A stretch of DNA of 64,000 nt from Brachionus manjavacas (Eukaryota > Rotifera > Eurotatoria > Ploima > Brachionidae). Each line of letters starts with the position of its first letter. The stretch's first letter is position 1. This document shows, one piece after another, positions 24,410 through 34,718 of the stretch. The stretch lies in contig JAHQIY010000006.1 in the NCBI GenBank assembly GCA_019054805.1, positions 4,464,001 to 4,528,000 on the forward strand. Direction: 5' to 3'. The translations under genes were made by a program, and so were the position numbers. The notes beneath the pieces are model-generated. The model had not been told where the DNA came from and searched no databases. It was given only the letters and a program-made list of their open reading frames with translations.

Positions 24410-27400
24410 TTATTCATCATCTTCACTTAAAAACAATTTTTGTCTTTTCGAAGATAAATTACTCAAAGGCAAATCTTCATCACTTTCCTCGTCACTTTCT
24501 AAAATTTTCAATTTTTCATTTTCAGACAATTGGCTTGACTTTTTTACTGATTCTGTTGAAGCTACCGAATCTTTACTATCCTCATCGGAATCCAAAATTT
24601 TTTTACGTTTTTTTGCCACAGATTTTCGTTTCATTGACTCATTAATCTCATTGTCATCACTGTCATCACTCATCAATTTTTTAGTCTTTTTTTTCTCGGA
24701 CGATTTGGATTTTACTTTTTTTTTTGTCCCTAAAAGTTCTTGTATAAGCTGATTATCATCATTTTTACTCATCAAATTATCATCATCATCATCACTAAAA
24801 ATATTTTTTGATTTACTTTTTTTAACTATGTTGCTCTCATTTGAATCATCATTTAAATTCAAAGCTTCCAAGACTTTGTCTCTAGTGCTTGATCCCTTTA
24901 GTTTAATTGGCGAGTTTTCGTTATCACTTTTATTCGGAACTACTATTTCAGTGTCTTTTTCAGTTTCAATTTCAGACTCTTCAGATCCTGATTCAGATGA
25001 TGCTGATTCATCAGAACTACTTTCCGACTCAGCATCAAATAAATCATTATCTGTATCTTTCTTGCTCTTTTTCTCTTTTTTTTTCTTTTTTTTCTCTTTC
25101 TTTCGATCATTATCTGATTCAATGTCATTAATGAACCTAGAATCATCATCGTGTGAGCTCTTTTTTTGTTTTTTACTTCCAATAACCTCACTTTTGCTTT
25201 TAATGAGTCCCAAGCTTAAAAGCTTATCTATAATACAAGATTTGGTTCTGTTTATTTTCAAACAAGCCTGTAATTTTCCCATCATTTCGCTCAATGGTTT
25301 ATTTAGCTCATTAGCTTCATCAGAAATTATAAAAAATGAGTGTCTCAATTCATCCACATCCTCGTCACGCCATAGTCTATTTCTGCCCATTCTTTTACGG
25401 TTCGGAAAAGTGTATCTATTTGTCTTGAACACATCATTTGATTGAACACAACCTAAGTTAACTAATTGGGTGCAAATGTCCTTGCGTTTTCGATTACCAT
25501 CTTTGATGTTGAGCATAATTAGATCAATAATATCACCGGCATCCTGATTTTTAATATTTATCGCGTCTTCAATATCATCTTCATAGTTTTCTTCATCGTT
25601 AGTCTCAAACCTGGGCTTGTATTTTTCAAATAGCTCTTTAAGTTCGTCTTGTTCCTCCTGGGTCCAGGCTATCTTCTTACTCTTTCCACTGGTATCCTCC
25701 ATATTTAAACTCTTGTATCCAGAATACTCTTCGCCAAGCTCATGCAAAATTTTTTTGTCTTTAAAAAACAAAATTTCCAAAAACATGAGTGAATTTTTGG
25801 TAGTTTGCTCAAAAAATTTGGACAAAATTTGCCTAAAAAAAGCAAACATATCTTCAGTGGAATAAGAGGAAGCGTATAAGTCATCAATAGACTTTTTTTG
25901 GGTGCTCTTTTCAATAATGTTCATGCAGCATCGAGACATTGGATCTTTGTATATTTTATTTATTAGGTTAAAAAGACTTAGTTGATACAGACATTGTGGT
26001 GCCTGACACTCGTAAGCAATTCTTTCCAGCAAAGACATGCAGCATCTGTTTAAAAAATCCGAATTTTTGCCATATTCCCCCAGCATCAAAATGTAGCTCT
26101 TGAGTATGTGTGGATGAGTGTAGCGGAAAAGAAAATTTTCAAAGTCCAAGTTTTCTTCTTCGACTACATAAGTAGTTGGAGTTTCTTCCTGATCTCCGAA
26201 TTCTTCATCATAAAAATCATCTTTTTCTTCACAATTCATTTCTTCATCATCGCCAAGGCCTTCATCTTTGGCTGGCTCATCATTTTTTTCCTCTCTTTTA
26301 ATCTCCAGTTGTTTCATAAAAAGCTTCTTATAAGTCTCAAATTCTTCATCAGCAGACATTTCCGCCGTTCCAAACAAGTCCTTATCATTCAAAAATAAGT
26401 ATCGAGCTTCTCGAAATAAACTAATCGAGTCATCTGGTTTATTTTTTACAAGTAAATTTTGAATTTTTTCAACTACCGTGTCTTTATGAGAATCAAATTC
26501 TTCATCACTAGTGGCCACAAAATCAAATGGCATCAAATCATCATTTTCTATATTCAGCTCGATTTGTCCTTGAATTAAAGAAGCAACTCTGGCAAAATTT
26601 TTGTCCCAAATTCTTGATTTGAAGCCAGACTCCTGTTCATCCAAGCGACGCTGATGTTCCTCTTCTAGTTGCAAGCGCTTCTCTTTTTCTTCTTTAGACT
26701 CTTTTTTGGACTTTTTTGGATCTTTTTTTTTTGTCTTTCGTTTTTTCTTTTTGGATGCCACGCTCAATATGCCATTTTTTTTGTGCATTTCAAGCATCAA
26801 AATAAATATGTGATTTGCTTCAATTAAGTCTCTCAAAAAATTTCTTTAAAATTTATTTTGTTAAAATAAAAATTGTTTACAAAATTTTTTTATTTACTTG
26901 GACATTTTTGAATGATCAAAATCCTTGAGCATTGTGATAAAAAGTTCCCTAAACTCTTGCATATAAAACAGCTGATCTAATAGGATAAAGCCTTGAACAA
27001 AAAAATTTAAAAGATATTTTTTCTTACTTTTCAATCTATCCACAGTATCCATTGATTTTTCATCCAAAAGATTTTTGTTTAATGATTGGCAAGGATCAGT
27101 CGGTGCCATTCTATCAGCCAAGTCTGCCAATTGATTATCATCGTCTAAATTTACATTTGTATCTACACTGGTCAATTTTTCACTTTCAATTAGACTTTGA
27201 TTTTTTTCAAATTCTGCTAATTTTTTTTCAATTGAATATAAAATAACCAGATTTTCCTTGTAGCATTTTAAGCTTGTATGCATTCTTTTTGCCCAAAGTT
27301 TATTGTTTTCTTTGTCCACTCGCATCATTTCAAAGCATCTTTGAATAAATACTTCAATTGAATGAAAAAGCTCTAATGAAAAAGTTTCTCTATTAAAATA

Positions 27401-29865
27401 TGAGGTTTAAAAAATTTCCAATTTTTGTTCTAATTGAATTTACTTTATTAAATCTAGTTTAGTTTGTTCGTCGAATTCGGAATTTCTTGTGAATTCAGTG
27501 AAGAACTGCACTAGCCAGTAAAAAAAACAAGTTTCGTCATCATCTAAACTTTTTCTTTGTAATAAATCCTTGGAATTTATTTACATAAAAAAGTGTTTAT
27601 CACAAAAGTATGATAAATACCTTAACACTTTTGAAAAATAAACCACACGCTTCTTGGAGAAATAATATGCAGAATTTTTTTAATATAATTCTAATGTACA
27701 AAACTGATTTTCGCTGTTGTTCATCATTCTAAAAAATAATTATTAATATTTATCTAATTAATATACTAAAAGACAGAAAGAAGTGGATTACAGTTTTTAG
27801 TTAATTCCTTGACCACTATATTTTACTATTCAATTTTCAAATTCAATTAAGAGAAAATTATTATTAATAGAATTCAATTTAATTTTAAGCCAAGTTTTTG
27901 ATTTTTTTAATACGTTGAAGTTGGAAAAATTTTAAAAAGCAAAAAGCAGCAGTTAAAAATTAAATTTTCAATCATTTTAATAAAAACATATGCTTATTAA
28001 AACTCTTTCAAATTATACGCCATCAAAAATAGCTCCTAAAAAAAAGAATATTTTTGAAAGATTTTGTTAGTTTTTTGTCTTTTACTTCTTTTACTAATAT
28101 TCAATTTTTCTGTCTATTTTAATAAATTGATGAGCTAATTGACAATTTGAGCTTTTTTTAAAATAAATTTTCATATATATTAATATATAAAAATATATTT
28201 TTTATTGATAAAAATGTATTCAAATTTTTTTTTTAATATAATAGAGGTAATTTGAGGAAACACAAGATTTTTTTCTTATCTTTTTCAACTATATATTTAT
28301 TTATAAAAATTTCTTTTACAGCTATTTTTATCTGTAATCTTAGCTCTTATTTTGACCTAAAATTATATAATAAAAAATTTATTTTTTCAATACTTTTCTA
28401 TGTGTAATGTGCAAGGAGCTACCATAGGTGACCTCCTAGTAGGCCACCTCCGCAAGCAAGTCTTGCTGTAGCTTATATATATTTTTATTATTATTATTAT
28501 AAAATAGAATTCAATTTAAAATAAAAATCTTTAACCTGTCTTAAACTTGATTTTCAAAGTCCAAAATATTTAGATCTTCAGCTTTTTTCTTTTTTAATTA
28601 ACTTTCTAGTTTTTCAGATGAAATTTCAAATTTTTTCAGAATCTATTATTTAATAAATTACCTCAAGCACAATCTTATTTTTTGCTTTTCGAATGGCTTT
28701 TTTGCTCGAGTCCATTAAAGCATCGTCCATATTTTTGGCATGTTTATGAACAATGAGCTTGTTTTCATCATTTATAGATTTCATATTGACTGCTATATAC
28801 GTACCCATAAATCTGGAATGTCTTGGATTCAATCGGAGGCGATTGTGCTTCCGCTGCTGTAAGTCTTTTCTTTGCAGTAGCTCTAGTTCACTAGAAAATA
28901 GTTGTTAAATAAAAGTACTTTATTTTCCAAATTTTTACTCATTGTCCCGTTCTTTTTCAACCTGAGATCGCTTCGACTTTAGATTGACTTCATTTTCAGA
29001 AACTCTAGCAAGCTCTTCGGCTGACTATAATTCTGATTTAGAAAATAACAAAGGATCAAATGGACTATTTTACTTGTTCTCTGAGCATTAGATTTATGAT
29101 TTCCAAGATGTGTATTGTGTATTTTTTATTGATACTCGTATGAGCCATGTAGATCAAATGATTTGTTAGATCGGTTTTAAAAAAATTTCTTTTTTTTTTT
29201 AAATAAAAAATAGTTACAATTTAAATATTTAAAAATTACAGGATAAGATTGTCGTGTGAGTTTATGTCGGTCTCTAATCTATCAGCATCGTCTTCAGAGC
29301 ATTTAATTAATAAAATATTTCTGATTAAAAATAGAATTCTTTCCAATATCAACTCTTCCTCTTCTGGTCTGTCTTGCCATTCTTTTCTCATTACATCATT
29401 GATTCTTTCGCTCAATACCCGAATGAAATCTTCATCTGCAAAGGATTTCTTTACACGCTTTAGTTGACTGTCAATTTCTAGAAACACATTGTAATGAAAT
29501 TTATCATTTGGAACTTTAAGTTCGAAACAGTTCAAAGCGGATTGAGTCAAATTGACTAATAAACGTAGAACAATATCGAACAAAATAGATTCTTTCTTTG
29601 GTTTTATTATTTTAAGTAATGGGATCAAATCGTTTGATAGAACATCACTCTTTAATAGCTCTATTCTGATATTTTTTTCGTTCGGATCGTCTCTCTTAAG
29701 ATATCTAGTCAAGTCTTTCAAGGCATCTTTAAAAAAAAATTAACTTTATTCCCTTAAGTTATTTTTCTTAATTTTACTTAGACAATCACTTCCTTTAAAG
29801 TATTCGCCTTCATCAAGAAACCCAATGGCGTTTATTGTTGCTTGTATTTCATGGCTCGAGCACAT
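24410..29865 (-). CDS. TIMELESS: TIMELESS, replication fork protection complex subunit
   Basis: TIMELESS travels with replisomes, with TIPIN, stabilising forks and helping checkpoint signalling and cohesion. Exons (minus): 29,865-29,778; 29,726-29,240; 29,188-29,074; 29,024-28,939; 28,890-28,662; 27,728-27,621; 27,568-27,444; 27,389-26,898; 26,843-24,410. All joins keep frame with GT-AG; a 36-bp intron at 26,992-27,027 is likely within the eighth, giving about 1,375 residues (human about 1,208). Landmarks: N-terminal GSDCLNALKDLTRYLKRDD, LVNLTQSALNCF and ILERILFLIRNIL; RHSRFMGTY; FLRDLIEANHIF before a Lys-rich run; FDFVATSDEEFDSH; RYTHPHILKSY; AWTQEEQDELKELFEKY; and an INRTKSCIIDKLLSLGLI segment resembling the PARP1-binding region. 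The last 200 residues are Ser/Asp/Lys-rich. Identity as the replisomal rather than insect circadian paralogue is from the N-terminal and C-terminal match. The start is the first ATG aligned with the human start. Confidence 0.92.
28395..28502 (+). mobile_element. Possible SINE end with (ATT)n tail inside a TIMELESS intron
   Basis: Within the long intron 27,729-28,661, a locally GC-richer stretch (around 28,408-28,470, containing GGTGACCTCCTAGTAGGCC) ends in an (ATT)n tail. The composition contrast and tail suggest a short retroposed element, 3' end at the right. No tRNA-like head was recognised and the family is unknown. Confidence 0.4.
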
Positions 29866-30088
29866 TTTTGAAGCATAAGTCTTTATAAAAAAAAGTTTTT
29901 CCAATTAAGAGAGCACAAAATTCGAATATTTCTAAAAGAAGAGTATAATTTTCCTAACAATTTAAAGTTAGAAAAATTAAAGTTAGAAAGCTATTTTAAA
30001 TGGTTAAAATTAAATTTAATAAATATTTTGAGAACTATGCTAAAGTTTGTTAAAAATTTGTGTCGGACACAAATCAGTATATTTATTG

Positions 30089-30220
30089 TTAGATATTTTG
30101 TGTTGGTCGAGTCTCCTTACATTTAATTTTCTTCATTAATTCTAAAATAATGATTACCACATCTCTTATTCTGTCCTGCTTCAAAGAATAATTTTCCAAA
30201 ATTTTGATTGCTTTTGGCAT
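30089..30220 (-). other. Short open frame upstream of TIMELESS, status unclear
   Basis: An ATG at about 30,220 opens 43 codons starting MPKAIKILENYSLKQDRIRD and ending RPTQNI, with a donor-like GTAAGG inside the 3' part (around 30,120). Joining that donor to the acceptor-like site before the TIMELESS start gives a stop in the wrong frame, so it does not extend TIMELESS. It could be a 5'-UTR exon with an upstream ORF, or chance. No homology recognised. Confidence 0.2.
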
Positions 30221-30719
30221 TGTGAATTTTAGAACAAAAAATAAAAAATTAAAATTAAAAAATTCAATGGAATTTTTCAAAATTAGTTCATTAAATTTTA
30301 AACCTGATGTAGTTATCTGATTTATTAAATGTGTTATCTATACTTTTTTAAATCTTTGTTACTTTACAATGTGCTTGAATCACTTTAAGTTTCAATTGAA
30401 GAAATTAAAACAATGATTGTTATGCCTTGTAGTAGCCGAAATAAAAATGCAATCAAAAATATATTAACTATTTTTATAAAAACTATTGAGGAGACTATTT
30501 CAGTAAAATAATTATTTATTAAGATAGAAATTAATTTTGGTTTATCTTAGCATTCGTGCTAATTGTCTAAGCCTTCATTAAACCCCTTGTTGACTGAAAA
30601 TTCTAGTATTGCTTTCTAGAAGTTTAAAATTTTTTTTTAATAAACTTAAATAATATAAAATACAGAAAAGAATTAAAAATATCTGCTAATAAAATAAAAA
30701 TCAGAAAATAATTTAAATT

Positions 30720-31022
30720 ATAATAATAATTGTCCCTATTCTATCCTAGTTGATAATGGAGAGGCGCTCATCTCCTTTTCAAGTACCTTTTTGAGCAACG
30801 GCTCCGATCTGACACAGAGGCTACTGCATCGAGTTGATCATCTACACCGCAATTATTACCCAGTCGAAACTTGTCCCCCTATTTTAATGATGAAAGAGGT
30901 TTAAACATTGGCCCCTTATTGCAGAGATATTTTGACGATTTTTTCACCCTCAGCAGGTTTTGAACCCTCGATCCTCTACTTACATGACTAACAGAGAAAA
31001 CAATTTAACTATATAGTATTGT
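30720..31022 (-). mobile_element. tRNA-Thr-derived SINE or SINE-like retroposon
   Basis: Reading the minus strand from about 31,020, the sequence TATAGTTAAATTG (A-box region of a tRNA, compare TATAGCTCAATTGG) is followed by GTCATGTAAGTAGAGG, aligned with the anticodon arm of tRNA-Thr(TGT), and then GTCGAGGGTTC-type B box (here ATCGAGGGTTCAAAACC, 30,956-30,971). The acceptor-stem half is not paired, so it is not a functional tRNA. A unique body of about 200 bp follows and ends near 30,720 in an ATTATTATT-type tail. Order head-body-tail is that of a tRNA-derived SINE. Only one copy is obvious in the window. Confidence 0.5.
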
Positions 31023-31274
31023 CTAATTTAAAAGATGTTGAAATATAATAATAGTTTAAATAGATTTAAAATAAGGAAATATTCATCAATAAAGAGTTTT
31101 AAATTTAAGATGCAAAGCGGTTCATTTTTTTAGAAAATTTTTTATCCTAAATTCAATTCATTCAAATTTCTATTTCATAAAACCAATTAATTTGAAAATT
31201 TAAGTGAAAATACACAAGATTAGATTTAAAAAAAATGTTTCTTTTCTCTCAAACTTATTTAATATGGTTTTTAA

Positions 31275-31836
31275 AGGGCTTATGCTTAAACACGGACCAC
31301 CTGTTTTTCAAAAAACTTCCAAACCACCGACCATTTTGTAGAGAATTTAATGAAATTTTACGCAAAATTATCAGTTGCACCACAAGACCTAGTTTTTGAC
31401 TTGTAAAACTAGAAATAACGAGTCAATACCAAAGTTGCGGTTAACAGACCACATGTTTCCAGGATAATGATAAGACCTATAGCTCATAGCGAAAAACGGT
31501 ATGCAATTAAGTTTTCAATTTTTTAAAATTAAAGAATTTTACCAAAAAAATACATTTTTAGTTTTTTTTATAGTTTTTCAGCTATGAGCTATAGGTCTTA
31601 TCATTATCCTGGAAACATGTGGTCTGTTAACAGCAACTTTGGTATTGACTCGTTATTTCTAGTTTTACAAGTCAAAAACTAGGTCTTGTGGTGCAACTGA
31701 TAATTTTGCGTAAAATTTCATTAAATTCTCTACAAAATGGTCGGTGGTTTGGAAGTTTTTTGATAATCCCTAATACCATCCGACCGCGGTCCGTGTTTTA
31801 TTAAAAAACAGGTGGTCCGTGTTTTAGCATAAGTCT
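31275..31836. mobile_element. Long-arm foldback (MITE-like) element with TTAA flanks
   Basis: Two inverted arms, 31,275-31,497 and 31,573-31,836, surround a spacer of about 75 bp. The inner arms are almost identical: across the stretch from AAAGTTGC to the ATAGCTCATAGC block I find one difference (g/t in 'ttgcggttaac' versus 'ttgctgttaac'). The outer ends share CTTATGCT-AAACACGGACCACC. The right arm has an extra block of about 50 bp next to its terminus, containing a second partial copy of the end sequence (AAACACGGACCGCGG). TTAA lies immediately outside each end (31,271-31,274 and 31,837-31,840), the target site of piggyBac-type elements. No coding capacity. The near identity implies recent origin or gene conversion between arms. 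Confidence 0.8.
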
Positions 31837-32139
31837 TTAAAAGGACTAAAAGCAATAATTTTTTAGAATGAGTTTTTAAAATATTCTGAAAAATATTTTT
31901 AGCTTTTGATCATTTATTGCATTCTTCCTTAATTTCCATCAAAGTAAAATTTACTAAAATTCATATTCTTGAAGCGAAAAAATTGTCTTTTTGTCTAAAT
32001 AAATTAACAAAAAATTTTGAAAAATTTTGACTTTATAATTTTGAAAAAATCATCCCGCATATTTTAACATTGAGCAAATAATTTTAATATTTAAAAAGTT
32101 TCTAATTTATTATTTCCGTATTTGATTTCTGATTTAACT

Positions 32140-34718
32140 ATGGATGAAGATGATAAGTTTTATGACTCGGAGACCGAGCCGTCTTTCTCAGTCGAAGATT
32201 CAGAATCAATCGAAAAACTTAATGATACATCCATCAACAATTTTGACCGTAAATCTATAATACTTAATCAGCAATTCTATGCAGTCCAAATATTGAACAA
32301 GAAAGGATCAAATTCAATTCAAAATGTTTTCAACCGCATTTTTATCAATAAAGAAAACGCAATGAAACTTTGTAAACAAGATCCTGATAATCGAAGATTT
32401 AAATTATTCAGAAATTTCCAAGACGCGTATTCATTCAGTTATGAACTTAGCGAAATTCAATCGGGAGAAGCACCTTCAGAGGAACAATTACGAGAATCGT
32501 TATCTCTTAAAAAAAATTTAGTGAATCAAAACGATTTTTCAAAAGATGAAAAAAAAAAAAGTCAAGATGCCGAAAAGCTTCCATTCTCGGCCCCAAGAAA
32601 GCCTGAAGTAAACGAAATGCGTCTTTTTATTGAAACAAATAAGTTTGAGCCATTTCGAGATAAATTAATAGCTAATCCAAGATTTTTGATTACGGCAGGC
32701 GATGCTCCAGTTATTTACCAAGTAAATTTTTTAATAAAAATATTATCAATTTAATAACCTACTAAAAAGGAAGGGTTTAGGTACAATGCACTACATGTAT
32801 GTGCTAAAGAAGACCGCGTAGCCTTCTGCCAAATAATTCTAAATCTTCTTAGCAGTCATTCTTTTTTGCAGAAAATGTACCCAAATGACACAATTGAACA
32901 ATCTAAGACAAGATCTCACCACATTCTAGATCTTTATTTGAATACACCCGAAAAGGGGGTAAATAATTTTTAATTTTTTTTAAATTTCTAAATTTTTATT
33001 TAAAAAGCTAAATGAAACTCCGCTGCATTTTTCTACAAAGTTTGGTTCTTTTGAAGTAACTCGGCTTCTTTTGTCAATTGACATTTGTAGCAAAAATCCT
33101 AGAAATAAATTTGGCAAAACACCCAGCGATATTATATGGTAACTACCTGAAATGATATAAAAAAATTATTTAAAAAATTTAATTTAGTACAAAAGTAATT
33201 AACCAAGCGGCCAAAAGTAAGGCAGAGCTAATAAAAAATTTATTCGAGCAGTGTTTTTATGTTCCATTATTTCGCGATGATGACAAAGGTGATGTTGTAA
33301 TTGATAAACCAAGTCCAAAGCTTGTGCGCACTCTGGATAAAACCGAGTGTGATTTTACAAAAAAAAATTTTACTTCACCCAGTCTGACTAGAACAAACAG
33401 CAAATTGGCGGGATATGTGGGGCCTGTATCGCCTAATGTTGCTAATGAAATTTATGAGAGGCTAAAATCACCGGCTAAATTGAGACGTTCGCCACTAAAT
33501 TTAGACATTTTGCGAAGTGATGACTACAAGGGTTATGAGAGAATTTTGCGCAAAATGACAGATGAAATGAACTTGCCTTGGTCAGAGTATTGGGCTTTTT
33601 TAGACAGTTATTGCAATTTAAAATCAGCAGATGGTCAAGAAAAATTGGAAATTTATTTAAATCAAAAGAAAATTTTGAATATTTTAAACTCTCAAATTTC
33701 TAGTATTCAAACTATGCTAAATGACCGTACAAATAATAATTTAATAAGCGAAAATAATGAAGAAAATATGTTCGTCTCTTATCTGAAACAATTTCTGACT
33801 ACTGCTGGTCAGTTGAAAACAATTTTAGACCTGAAAGATAATTTTCTAAGTTCGAAGTTTGAAAATTTTATAAAAATCAGAAAATTTAGTGAGAAAAATT
33901 CAAATGCTATTTTGGAAGAAAACTTTGATGATAAACTAATTATTGACAGCTTCACTAAGTACATGAGTGTTGTTATAGAACTATCTCGTTTGGACAAGAC
34001 TTCAAAGTGTTATTTTAATTTGTACAAATCATCCAAAGACTTACTAAATATTTTAAATTTATTTAAATTTTTCGAGAATTTTCACATGTCTCCTATTTTT
34101 AAAAAAATCATCAACTATTCATCGGCATCACGGCCTTTGTCAAACACCACAAATGTATCAACATGGGCCATGCGAGACCCGGCCAAAAAATCAAATAAAC
34201 TAAGAAAAGCCTTGTTTAATGAAAGTGACGAAGAAGATGAAGAGCCCAAAGTATTAGACAATGACAGCGAAGAGGAGAATTGTTACGGAGACGCGGACGA
34301 CTCTGTTATTGACCAGCTCAGCAAAAATAGAATTAAAGATGACATGGATCTTTTGACAATGAAACTAAATTCAAATTTCCTAAATGACAGTGAGCCTAAT
34401 ACAAGAAAAAGCCTTAACCCTTTTGAATTCAGAAAGAAAAATGAAGAGGAAATGTCTTGTCTTAACAAATCGAGTTCTTTTCGAAGACCAATGGATGTTG
34501 GAAACAAGTTGTTCATGTATGGCAATACCCCATCTAAACTCGATAGAGCGGTCTATTTGGCGATTCAAGACTCCAAAATAGACCAAAATAAACATGTTTT
34601 TTTAAGCGAATGGTTCAATTGTATGAAAAATTGTAATCAATCTGAAATGCAGAAATGGAGGACTCCGATCAGACATAATAACATAGTTATGAGATCTAAA
34701 AGCTTTCATTTAGCTTAA
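32140..34718 (+). CDS. ANKLE2: ANKLE2, ankyrin-repeat nuclear envelope reassembly factor
   Basis: In animals ANKLE2 promotes dephosphorylation of BAF so that nuclear envelopes re-form after mitosis. Exons 32,140-32,721, 32,770-32,958, 33,008-33,138 and 33,188-34,718 join in frame over 48-49 bp introns to 810 residues. Residues 40-110 (QQFYAVQILNKK ... RRFKLFRNFQDAYSF) form a viroplasmin-like (Cauli_VI/RNase H1 N-terminal type) domain known in ANKLE2. ANPRFLITAGDAPVIYQ|EGFRYNALHVCAKED and LYLNTPEKG|LNETPLHFSTKFG are the ankyrin region; YERILRKMTDEMNLPWSEYWAFLD and LFMYGNTPSKLDRAV are ANKLE2-specific C-terminal blocks. An acidic stretch (ESDEEDEEP) lies near residue 640. No LEM domain or N-terminal membrane helix is encoded, unlike the human protein. 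The ATG at 32,140 is the first in frame; an upstream exon carrying a LEM domain was not found. Confidence 0.92.

Larger units (their letters stand above)
29866..32139. other. Divergent TIMELESS/ANKLE2 intergenic region
   Basis: Besides the short frame at 30,089, the SINE-like unit at 30,720 and the foldback at 31,275, no feature was recognised. The foldback ends about 300 bp upstream of the ANKLE2 start codon, so it may sit in or near that promoter. Confidence 0.5.

Noticed and set aside
24828-25445. Long plus-strand frames (205 codons and others) rich in Ser/Phe opposite TIMELESS
   Set aside because: They are reverse-complement shadows of the Lys/Glu/Ser/Asp-rich TIMELESS C-terminus and match no family.
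30930-31022. Functional tRNA-Thr gene
   Set aside because: A- and B-box-like parts are present, but the acceptor stem does not pair and the sequence continues into a SINE-like body and tail.
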